Source: Dermatemys mawii (lineage: Eukaryota; Chordata; Testudines; Dermatemydidae). Taken from it: 64,000 bases of DNA. Made by a program: the position numbers and the translations under genes. Every line of letters begins with the position of its first letter. The stretch's first letter is position 1. This document shows, one piece after another, positions 44,440 through 55,171 of this stretch. Location: contig ML677335.1 in NCBI GenBank assembly GCA_007922305.1, forward strand, positions 41,354,949-41,418,948, in the 5' to 3' direction. Under the pieces are notes generated by a model. That model did not search any database. It saw nothing but the letters and a program-made list of their open reading frames with translations, and was not told where the DNA came from.

Positions 44440-45440
44440 AAAATAACCTGAGGGGATGAATGGAGCAACAAAAAGCTCCACCAGAGCTAATATTTGCTGG
44501 CAATATGGAAGACATCTGGAAGAGATTTAAACAGCACTTCCCTCTGTATCTGCAAGCAATGGGTGCCAGTGAAAAGGAAGACAATTAGGTCACCTTTCTG
44601 ACAATAGCAGGTTCTGACACACTTGATATGTTGAACAGTTTTCAGTTAGCCCAGACAAAGGAGGCTCTGAAACTATATTACAAAAATGTGAGGTGTACTG
44701 TACTCCTGTAAAAACACAACATCTGGAAAACACTTATTTAGAGACTCCAAAATAAATAAAGGTGAAATTATATGAGAGTTTGTGACTGAGCTGAGGCTGA
44801 CATGCCAATATTGCAATTTTGGGGAGACTCAGAGATCAGATTGTGCCTGAGGGTTTTTTGTTTGTTTGTTTGTTTGTTTTTGTTTCTGATCCCAGATTAC
44901 TGAAGACCCAGAACTTGCCAAGTAACAAAAGTCACCCAGCTCAGAATGAAGCTTATGGAGGGCTGGACAGTGCTCTGACACTGTAGACGTGATAGAGAAC
45001 CCAAGATACTACAAGGAAACGGATGTGAAGCAGAAAAGCATGTAGAGCTCAAACTAAAAGTCAAGCAAGAACAGGACATAGAGCTTTCCAGGCAGTGGCA
45101 AATAGCATGAGACAGGGCGACGGCTGGCATAGGGGAAAAGAGACAAGAAATGCACTGCATTACGTCCTTTGCAAGGGTTGGCAAGCACCACCAGAGTGCA
45201 CAAAGCATGGACAAACAGGACAAGAGCAGCATCACTAGGTCAGACAAATTTTTCAAAGGAGCAATGGACACTGTTGCAAGAGAAAATGGACTAGCGAGCT
45301 GCAGGCAAATAGGACGGTTGTTAATTTTAAGTTGGACACTGGTGCACAATGTACTGCCAAAACCATAGTTATTAACACTAGAAGAAAAGCCACAAAATGC
45401 AGGGATTACAGGGGTGAGCTTATCCCCATTAAAGGGCCAT
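44440..45440 (+). pseudogene. Ty3/Gypsy-type gag-protease relic
   Basis: The plus strand encodes NMEDIWKRFKQHFPLYLQAM at about 44500-44560, the start of a Gypsy-type capsid domain, then TLDMLNSFQL. About 800 bp on, VNFKLDTGAQC (about 45319-45352) is the aspartic-protease active site with an intact DTG. Between them are several stops, frameshifts and a (GTTT)n expansion at 44857-44886. A degraded Cys-rich stretch near 45150 could be the zinc knuckle. No RT, integrase or LTR is attached. The protein would have packaged and processed the element's own polyprotein. It is the only internal LTR-retrotransposon coding seen here, and nothing ties it to the four solo LTRs. Confidence 0.65.
44857..44886. 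repeat. (GTTT)n microsatellite
   Basis: Seven or so gttt units inside the Gypsy relic, evidence of decay after insertion. Confidence 0.9.
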
Positions 45441-46097
45441 GCTTTTTTGCCATTCCCATGACAATTTGCCCAAAGTTATAATTTCTGAAAAATCAGAGTT
45501 TGCACACGCTCAGTAGAGACTGGCAGTGCAGATGGAATCTGTACTGACCATGTTCCATTTCCTCACAGCTCCCACGTGCCAACTGGAGTGCGCATGCACC
45601 ATCCCTATAGACAGACTGACTGTGCTCCAGTCCATGGTGAGGAAGACTTTCCCTGCAATTGCTCCTAGTGGCTGCCAAAGGACCTTTATGGCTGATTGGA
45701 AGGGGGTCAGAAACTGAGGTGGATAGGAGCAGACTGATAGGTTAGGAGTATTTGGGCAGAAGGATTAATAATCATACAGCAGTCTCCTACTGAGTCTGGA
45801 CCTGAACTCTTGAATCATGAATCTTGTACTCTTCTGCTGCCAATGTCTGTGAAAACCACTGACAAAATTTGGGTCTCATTCCCCTTTAGTGGCTGGACTA
45901 GAGAGGATAAGTGTCTACTGCTACTACCACCATTTACTCCATTAGTTCAAGTGGTAAAGATCTGAGGTATGGATCTACTGGTCCAAGTTCTGTTGATGAC
46001 CCAGGGTGGGGATAATATGATTCCACACACAGAAAATTAATTTTTATTTTAAAATTAGGAAACTACATCCAAAAAAGCCACATAAAAAGAATATTAA
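45441..46097. other. unannotated stretch
   Basis: Frames 45493-45678 (minus) and 45526-45717 (plus) overlap antisense, with no domain. May contain more of the Gypsy relic, but I could not read it. Confidence 0.4.
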
Positions 46098-46230
46098 GGT
46101 TGCAAAGTCAAGCACTCAGGAAGTGCCAGAATGAAGCTGTCTGTGAAACCCTAATTCATCCTCATTGTGCCTATGCGTTATGGTACAGTCTAATTACCTG
46201 GTCACATACTATTTCTTCAGAGCACAGTTT
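46098..46230 (+). repeat. dispersed repeat D, copy 2
   Basis: 'ttgcaaagtcaagcactcag', 'aagtgccagaatgaagctgt' and 'cattgtgcctatgcgttatg' match copy 1 in order with moderate divergence. Confidence 0.5.
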
Positions 46231-46499
46231 GGAGGGTGTAGTGGCAATGAATCAGGGTTGTGCAGTGGATTCGATTGTTGTCTATAGGTCTCTCGCTTTA
46301 TTTGTTGCAGAAGTTGGAAAGTGTGTACTATTTGTAGTACTGGGGAAGGCAGGTCTAGCCCTGCCCATAACTAAAGGCCCACCCTTCAGGGAAGGGGGAA
46401 GGAACCACTAAGCCTAGGCTACAATTGATTTGTGGGGACAACAAATGAAAAAACAAGAGTAGGAGTGAGGTCAGAAGTAGCGCAGAGAATCCCGGACAG
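46231..46499. other. unannotated stretch
   Basis: Nothing recognised beyond a possible continuation of one of the neighbouring repeats. Confidence 0.4.
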
Positions 46500-46985
46500 T
46501 AGCTACATGCTCCTCAAAGGCATCCATGAAGTCAGTGGATACTGCTCAGGGGAACTCTGCCAATGTGAGGGGTTGGGGGGGCCAGAAATAGGTCCCACAG
46601 TCACAGAGTACCCCCCCCATCCAGCTTCGTCCTTGTGGCGTGATGGATAGCCATTTTGGCCAGTGCCAGGAGGAAGCTGATGATGAGGTCTCATGACTTT
46701 GTGGAACTGTGGATGGGTTGTACATAGATCAGGAGATCTGGAGAAAAGAGCAACAAGAACCTCAGTAAGAGGTTCTACAGGAGCCAGAAGAGGGGCTGCA
46801 ACCTGATGTACTCTACAGAGATGTGTGCCAAGGTCTCCCTCTTGCTGCAAAGAGACAGGTTTTGGGGGAGTTTATGAACTGCACTAGGTACATGCCCATG
46901 CTCATGACCCTTGGAGGAGCTGCCATCTAATAGTGCCAGCAGGTCATGAAACCAGAGTGGAGTACAAGCTGGCTCACCACTGGAA
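46500..46985 (-). pseudogene. LINE C-terminal zinc-finger (zf-RVT-like) relic
   Basis: The minus strand encodes CSKRETLAHISVEYIRLQPL at about 46770-46850, then LLLRFLLLFSPDLLIY and LLALAKMAIHHATR. This is the Cys/His domain that follows the RT in some LINEs; in these domains the second pair is His-Cys, and here the Cys is Tyr (VEY). Two in-frame stops are present. The nearest group I recall is a turtle LINE with a zf-RVT tail; the clade name is uncertain. The 115-codon minus-strand frame at 46503-46850 is in a different phase and is not the protein. Confidence 0.65.
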
Positions 46986-49900
46986 AGTGTGGTGAATGAA
47001 TGAAGCAGGGGATTACAGGAAGAGAAAGGATAGTCTTTTGGTTAAGAAAGTTGAATGCCACTGCAGAATTAAGTTCTCTCTCTGCCTTTGTCATAGGAGT
47101 TCCTAGGGGATGCTGAGCAAGTCACTTCCAATTTTTTTTAAAACCGGTAATCACTAATTGTGTGTTTCATTTTCTGGGTGCCAAGTGAGAGACACCTGGG
47201 ACCAGATTTGCAGGGTTGATGGGCACTCCAAACTACATTAAATCAATTGGAGCTGCACTTTGAACATATATGTTATTGTAAAACTAAGTAATCTGGAAAG
47301 AGCAAGGCCCAGTGGGATGCTAGAGGACTAAATACCATGCAGATCTGATCCTTGGTATCTTATATGGACACCCAAAGTTTGTTGGCACTTTTGGCCTTTT
47401 TTTCCTCTTTTCCTTGATTCCCTAGGTGTGAAAATAAATTGGTTTATGTTTGTAAATCATTCAGATACTACAGTGACAGAAACTTGCAGGAGGAAATTAA
47501 TGATTTTGTATTCTGTACTAGATTTGGATGGGGGTGGTAAATGAATGTGGAAGATTAAAAATACTGAATTGATACTTACTCATTGAAAAAGGCAGGTGTC
47601 CTATGGAAAAACTGTAATATGATCATGTAATTAAAGATTGCACCATACCACACTGGTAGCCTTGATTTTGGTATTTCCTAACTTTCGCAACCTTCACATT
47701 AAAAAAAAAACCTTAAAAGAATGTTACATATCCAACTATATTCTGTTGCCTGAAGTAATTTGGGGGCATTAGTAGTAATACACACAGCAAGGTGCCGTTA
47801 TTTCCATGTTCTGGGATGGTCACATGAATTTGGATCAAGGATGGGAAAGCCCTAACTGGGTTTGTGTTGCAGGTAGTTTATTCATTAATTCTCAAAATGT
47901 GTTCTGCAGGGTTCTTGGCCTGCTAGTGGAAAACGTGTGTGTTTGTCGGCAGATTAAGTCTGGTTGACAGGTGTAATGTATATGCTAAGCAAGATGGCTA
48001 GGGATAAAAATCAGTGAGTACATTATCTTGTGGCACCTGTTTTGTGATCTTTGAGCCACAGTATCACACTGCGGTGTAGCAAACTCACATAAATAGTGGC
48101 CGCATCTGGCTCCTAAGCTAGGAAGGGTTGGTGGAACAGACCACAATAGGCAAGGTCTCCCTCATCTCATTCCCCACGCCTCTGCAGTCACTGCAAAGGG
48201 GACTTTGCAGAGCATACAGTATGCAATTTGTTGAGGGATTGGTGTCAGCCAGACGGGAGCAGAGCTGGGAACCATGAGCATCATCGCAAACCTGCAGAAT
48301 TTCTGTTGGAAACGTAAAGCAGAAGTGGTGAGCATTACTCTCAACACGAACTATGACCTCTACCCTCTCAGAGGGCAGGAGAGGACACAAACATAGGCAG
48401 AAAAGCATTGTAAATGTAGCTTCTTAGGGAGTCATGCTGTTGTGGGAAACAGCTGTGAAGGGGCTGGCTCACTTCTGGATATCCCCCTGATGGATATGCG
48501 AACATTTGTCCGTCCCACATCTATCATTTGGCAAGCTGATAAAGTTTAGCACAAACAGAGACATTTATCCATGCTTGTAACCATGTCTCGTCAGATCATG
48601 GCCTTGTTAGAACTCAAGGCATGAAGAGCTGGGTCAGGCTGGTATTTGGAGGAGAGACTGCCAAGGCAGAACCAGGGAGCTACAGGAAGCTGTATGTGCA
48701 ATTTGCTCCATATCAGTTTTGAACAAAATGTCTCATTGTGGTTGTTATAGCAGATCCTGGAGGTGTCATCCTGAGTGAAGGTCTTAAACCCGAGGCTCAG
48801 ATATTATTTGGCCATTAAACACCTATGGCACTTTGGAAAGGAGTAAAGAAGGTCAGCCCAAGGCCTTAGAAATCCTCTATTATGGATAATTTCATTTTGC
48901 CTAAATTGCATGTAGTGTTCTCCATTTCATGCCCCAGATCTGTACCGTTACTGGCCCTAATACAGGAGATGTATTATTGCACTTTGATACAGACTTTGGG
49001 AGTTAAATGAAGTGAAGACATGGGTGTAATAAAATTAAACAATTTCATTTTAAATGTCTATTCCTAGATACATAATATGTAAATGATAATTCTGTAAAGG
49101 ATTTTGAGGCTTCCAAAGGTTCTATATTAATACTGTCAATATAAGTTGTCTTCTCCTGATTTATATGCCAAACTCTCACCGCTGTGAATGACTATTCATG
49201 TTCCATGTGAGGAAGCTACAGTATAACATGCTCTACTGAAGAAATGGTATTACAGATTTTCCATAGATCTGAAAAAGTTTACTTCAAAACAAGTCTTGTG
49301 GAAAAAAGCTCATAGGCTGTATTACCTCACTGCAAGGAAAGCTCATAAGGGGCAATTCTAGGAACATTGGATTTGCTACATTTGTCTGGGCTATACTTGA
49401 CCTGAAAAGAGATATTTTAAGTCCACCATTCAGTGAGCATCAATCCATCAGTCTTTTCTATGCCATATTCATTACAAGATCTAACGCACAATCTTATTTT
49501 GCTTGCTAGGTTTCAAATTCTCCTGGGACTTTTATAATGATCACTCTTCTCTCCCTTGCAACACAAAAATGAGATGTTCTACTCTGTACAAACAATCTGC
49601 TATGCCTACCACATTGTTCACAAAGGGCTGACTCACTAACATGCTTTCACATATTTTTTTCTTCAAGATTTATGAAGTTCTGTATGCTATCTGAGAGCCT
49701 TAGACTGTGTCTGTCTGTCTGCACACTGCATTTTACAAAGGGTTTTAATGGTAACAAGCATATATCTAGCTCCTTTCAAACAGGTGGTTACCAAATAGCT
49801 TTACTAACAGAGACAGAAATCACTTCTCAACACTGAAATGCAGCCAACAGTGGGTTAAAAACGTACAGCCTCTGTTAGTGGAAAGCAACACTGCACAAGA

Positions 49901-50004
49901 TTTCATGGAAGAGGAAATGAAGAGTACAATTGAAACTGCAGGAGAAATTTAAGTACATTTCCAAAACTAGAATGTGCAAGGACATGATAATTAATACTAC
50001 CTGC
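46986..50004. other. unannotated stretch, no gene recognised
   Basis: About 3 kb without a recognisable repeat or domain, except 'ggtatttcctaactttcgca' near 47672, complementary to part of repeat D. Frames at 48118-48408 are probably chance. Confidence 0.4.
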
Positions 50005-50085
50005 AACAGATCCTCAGCTGGTGTAGATCAGCATCATTTCATTGTTTTCAGTGCTGATTAACACCAGGTGAGGAGCTGGCTTCCT
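50005..50085. repeat. foldback repeat
   Basis: The left 'cagatcctcagctggtgtag' and right 'taacaccaggtgaggagctg' are near-complements around a short loop. Same old foldback type as at 40.41 kb. Confidence 0.6.
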
Positions 50086-53000
50086 TATTCCTGTTAATTT
50101 CATCTAATATCTCAATGGAACCTGGCCATATCCAGTACCACAAGTGTCCCCCTTTGCCATAATGGGCTACTGACCAAAGAGAAGATTGCCATCTAGACAG
50201 TCACATCACCCACATGTAGATTTTTCCTAGATGAGTTCCAGCCATTGATTGATCCAGCTCAGTCCCGCTCAGCTTTTGCTATGACAAGACCACATCTTAT
50301 GATGTTATGACAACATAATTTAATTGCAATCTCAGTTTTCTGTAAATGTCACTGGCATTAATTATGTATTTGCTATACCAACTTACAAATTTCAAAGTTG
50401 CCTATTAAATTAAATGCAAGACTTCCTCCTTTTCTTCTCTCTGAAGAGAGGCAGGTAGATAAAAAATTCAATAGTTTTATCAGAGGCAAGTGAAATTTAT
50501 TACATGAAAAGGACTTGAGAGGCCTGGAATTGTAGGCTCTATTGATATATGCCTTCCAGGAGCTTAACTAAAACGTTATTTTGTATCTGCCATAAAATAA
50601 GGAAATATTGATGGCTTTTTTAAACTGAATGTCAGCGGGGGATAATCAAAAAAAGGAAAGGAGAGAATAAAACAGAGTATCTCCCCCTTCCAATGGAGGA
50701 AAACCACACACCTCTTTATTTTTAAAGATAAACATTACATTGGGTTTTGTGTCTTTAATTGGACTTCAGCTTGTGGTTAGGCTTAAACATTTTTTTTGCT
50801 TCCTTCAGTCTTACAGGGATTGTCTGTGTGACTGTAATGTCTTTCGAAGGGGCAAATTGGTGAGCACAACTATTAGCTGGGTGACATCAAAGAGCATTAA
50901 TCTTTTGTTCTATAGCAAGGCCAAGATCACATTAGTGCATTTCACCCAGTCATTATTAAGACTGTAGCCCAAGGGTGTAATAAATGTTTTATGGCATGCA
51001 AACCAAGGTAATGGAATGCAAATTCCATAATACATCCATACATTTATTTTCTAGTAGAGTAAATGATGATGTATTTTAACCAAGAAGAGCTGCTGAATGA
51101 CAGTGCTAGTTCAGAAATTCAGAACTGGAGATAAACAGTTTGATCTGGTTTGGGATTACTAAGACCAGCAGGAAAAGAGTCTCTTTTGTATTTTAGCTCT
51201 TGAGAAATCATCTGGTAAATGTTTTTAGGAAAAATGTTTCCATCTTGTTTTTTTAAGTAAATCTTTTTGGGGAGGTGATTGTACATATCTTCCATTTTTA
51301 TTTCTAATTACATTTACCTCTTTGAATACCAATGCATTATTTTACTTAAATTTGCTTCAGAAATATATGGCAGCATTAATGCAAGAGATTTTAATAGGTA
51401 TAGGGTAAGGAATTTCTCCAGCATCACTAGAATTATGTATTATATTAAGAAATGTGATGTATTCTAGGACTAATTTTTAATCTAGCAGTTGAACTAACCT
51501 TAATAATAAAGATGAATTTCAGGGTTCTTGCTATTTCATAACATGTCAAACTAAATGGTAACGGTTCCAGTAATCGCAATGCCAGTTGACAGGATTAGTC
51601 TGTGAAACTTCTATAACCTATTTTATCTGCCCTTAAGAAATGGTTTTATTTCATCCTTACTTTATTTCTTATTGATGTACAGTACTTTTGGTCCAATTTA
51701 ATAGAGAGTTTCATGTTCATTCATTGGTGTGTTTCTCAGGTAGAAAATCAGTCACAGAGTTAACAAATTGTATTACAGGTGAGAGTTTGGGTAGATGTAC
51801 ATGACTGATAAGTCAGTCCTAAAATGTAGGGCCACTCACAGTTAAAGGTGAATAGTTGGGAACAGCTTCTTACTGACTCCTGCTCATGAAACTCTGCCTA
51901 GAGTCCTGAATAACTGTAACATGCTGTAATGATACAACAGCAAGGCCATGTGGATGCTGACCAGCCAAACTTCTCATTGCTCACATTAGCATGACTTAGC
52001 CTTTGCTCTATAGACATGCAGCTTACTCATTCCACTCTCAAGATGAAGTTTTGAATGTAGTTGGTTCTGTGGAAGATCACTTACAGAATTCTTGCTGGGC
52101 ATTCTGGGCAGGGGGAACAGAGAGATTTGGAAAAAGGAGCCAGTCTGTGAAATGCATCACAGATACATTTAGTAACAGAGATTTTAAAATCCTACAGCCC
52201 CTTACTCAGCTAAGTAGGTGTCACTCAGAGTGGTAGTCCCAGTGAATTCAATGCACTATTTGCATGAATGAGAACTGCAGGATCAGCTTCCAGGCTGATC
52301 TCTGATAGAAAGCATTTAAGGCCTAATCTGAAGTCCACTCAAATCACTGGAAGGACTCCAGTTGGCTTTTGGATCAGACCCTTTAGCAGAAGGCTTCCTT
52401 AAGTCTGTTGTCAGTCATTCACTGAGAGTAGAAAAACTCAGTGAGCCAAATTCATCCTTGATGTAACTCCACTGATGTCAGAGCAGTCACACTAGGGCAC
52501 GTTTGGCTTACAGCATTGTGAAGCCTCAATCTACTCTTGAGAGCCATGTGTTGTATTTTAGTGCTCCTGGTGGTCAGGTCATACAAACACTATTGTTGTG
52601 CTGACTGAATACTTCCAGGGGGTAAGAGGCCTCATTGGCCTGGAGGGTCAGAAACATGAGAACACAAATCAAGCAGGGTCCTCATGTAACCCTCTCTCTG
52701 GTTGAGTAGGCACAGTTCATCACTGCATTCTGGTTCCCATTATGGGATGCAGAATGTCAGAGGTGGGATTGCCTTTATTTAGGCAGTATGGCCAAGATGC
52801 TTCAATGGAGGAATGAAAACAAAGATCGGAGAAACCGGAAAGAAAATATTTTGAGCAAGACAAAACCACCACACAAGAGAAACAGAGGAGAACCCGCTGG
52901 TTCCACAAACAGCCTGGGGATGCTGTTTAAATAGGACTCTTTTAGCCTAGTAGGTTCAGGCATTGCTTTGCATTAGAGAAGGAAGCCAAAACGAGAAAGA

Positions 53001-54540
53001 AGAGTCACACAGTAGTACTTAATTGTGGTAAATACACTGATCTAAGACGTGTGGAGTATTGTTTAAGAACCATGGGGAGAGCAAGAAGGAAAGGAGAGAA
53101 AGCTTCTTTTCACTGTGTCACTGGCCAAGGATGTAGGTCTTGGGCACTTCTTTCTTAAAGCTTTCTGTGTACATTTAGCACTTGGAGTTCAAGCCTGTAC
53201 TCCCCTCTGAGGCATTTCTCCCAGGCACTCTGGGAACTGTAATAGAGAAGGGTAAGCAAGAGCAGGCTTTTATTGGTGGGGAGCTGTGCCCTGTACTCCC
53301 AAGCCATAGCCAAGCAGCTGGGCCCTTTACTTGTAGTGGAGCTTCACTGTAGTTGGTTCATTGAAGCCATTCAGGTCTTTCTTTCTATTGAACAATATAA
53401 AGGAGTTTTCACTAAGTATGCATTGCCCAACAACAGGATACACTGTATTTTCAGTTCAAGCACATGCAAAGGGCTCTATGACCTTGCTTTGATTGGTTGG
53501 CTCCTAGTCCCTTATCCTCACTGAGGGAGTGGAAATCTGAACTCTTGTCTTGCATATAGAAGCTGATGCTGAGCCTACACATGGTTACACTCAGGTTTTT
53601 ACTTCACACACAAGCAGTTTCCTGTAATTGTGTGTCTGGGGCATCAGAGCCTAAGTCACTATGTTACTGAATATTAGTAACTTAGTATTTGGCTAGTGAG
53701 TCCAAAACTTTATTAGGTACAATGCTAAAAGCTATCATGAAAAAAAATCAATTAACACCTGGCATTTTATTTCCAAATTGAATAATTAAAATAGTCTTTG
53801 GCATGATGTAACCACTCACTGTCCCAGCAGAGGATTTATTGAATATCTGGTAAGGGGTGAAGCCCTGTGAAGACAGCTGTTGGAAAGCACTTAAATTTAC
53901 TGCCCACTTTTGTAAGATTTGTTTAAATAATTGTTGTAAGACACGATGCTAAGTTAGCAGTTATAAACCCGTCCTCCATATAAATTAACTAATCATGGAA
54001 TCCCTGTGGTTATATAAATGAACAAAGTCATTTTTCCTTGACTGGATGTTTTTCTTTGATTTTAAAAATTACACGAGCAACTCAAGACAAATTTTTGTTG
54101 AACTCTTTCCTAGGCTGGAAGGAGAAAGGAAGGTTTGGAAAATGTTTACAAATAGTAGAAAAATTGGCAGTTTGTGTGCACTTTGTCTACTGTGAAATTT
54201 AATGTAATTATCTTAACAAATCCTTCGGTTTATTTGTATTTTTATCAGGGAATTACGTTTGCAGACACTGAATATATTAATCATTATTTCATCAGCTCAC
54301 TCCAATGACATTCAGCATTAACCTTTGCTAAGTGATATGCTAAACTTGCATGGCTTTCTAGGTGCCAATGCAATAATGAAAGTTACTTATGGGTCCCTTC
54401 TCTTTGGTCTGAGAAGGAAGGCTGGTTCATATTCTGGGTCCTTGCCAGTGACTAGGATGAAATTATACAAGTTAAAATTTAATTAGTATGGACCTATTAA
54501 AATACTGGATAGAAAAAAAAAAGATACAGAGAAGTTAGGT
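50086..54540. other. unannotated AT-rich stretch
   Basis: About 4.4 kb with no gene, long ORF or clear repeat end. 51013-51026 (ggaatgcaaattcc) is a near-palindrome containing the octamer ATGCAAAT. 52310-52510 holds diverged pieces of old foldback repeats ('ctccactgatgtcagagcag'). Regulatory function is possible but not shown. Confidence 0.4.
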
Positions 54541-55163
54541 CAGAGGTGGGCAAACTATGGGGAGCTCCTGCCTGGTCCGTGAGCTCCCGGCCGGGGAGGC
54601 TAATGCCCGACCCCTCCCCTGCTGCCCCCTTCCTCTGCAGCCTCAGCTTGCCATGCTGCCANNNNNNNNNNNNNNNNNNNNNNNNNNNNNNNNNNNNNNN
54701 NNNNNNNNNNNNNNNNNNNNNNNNNNNNNNNNNNNNNNNNNNNNNNNNNNNNNNNNNNNNNNNNNNNNNNNNNNNNNNNNNNNNNNNNNNNNNNNNNNNN
54801 NNNNNNNNNNNNNNNNNNNNNNNNNNNNNNNNNNNNNNNNNNNNNNNNNNNNNNNNNNNNNNNNNNNNNNNNNNNNNNNNNNNNNNNNNNNNNNNNNNNN
54901 NNNNNNNNNNNNNNNNNNNNNNNNNNNNNNNNNNNNNNNNNNNNNNNNNNNNNNNNNNNNNNNNNNNNNNNNNNNNNNNNNNNNNNNNNNNNNNNNNNNN
55001 NNNNNNNNNNNNNNNNNNNNNNNNNNNNNNNNNNNNNNNNNNNNNNNNNNNNNNNNNNNNNGGGGCCAGGCTGTTTGAGGAGGCACCACCTTCCCTACCC
55101 GGCCCTCCATACAGTTTCAGAATCCCAATGTGGTCCTCAGGCCAAAAAGTTTACCCACCCCTG
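54541..55163. mobile_element. hAT element with perfect TSD, interrupted by a gap
   Basis: The left end CAGAGGTGGGCAAACTATGG and the complement of the right end CAGGGGTGGGTAAACTTTTT are hAT termini. The flanks 54533-54540 and 55164-55171 are both agttaggt, a perfect 8-bp duplication. The interior is GC-rich and partly missing. The long frames crossing the N run are artefacts. Confidence 0.9.
54662..55061. other. assembly gap (400 N)
   Basis: Exactly 400 undetermined bases. A round number suggests either an estimated or a placeholder gap length, so the true size of the hAT interior is unknown. Confidence 0.98.
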
Positions 55164-55171
55164 AGTTAGGT

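Noticed and set aside
51013..51026. Octamer ATGCAAAT in a near-palindrome as a regulatory site
   Set aside because: Such an 8-mer is expected by chance in this much AT-rich DNA; no supporting context.
54546..55169. A 207-codon frame across 54.6-55.2 kb
   Set aside because: Most residues are undetermined because it crosses the N gap inside a hAT element.
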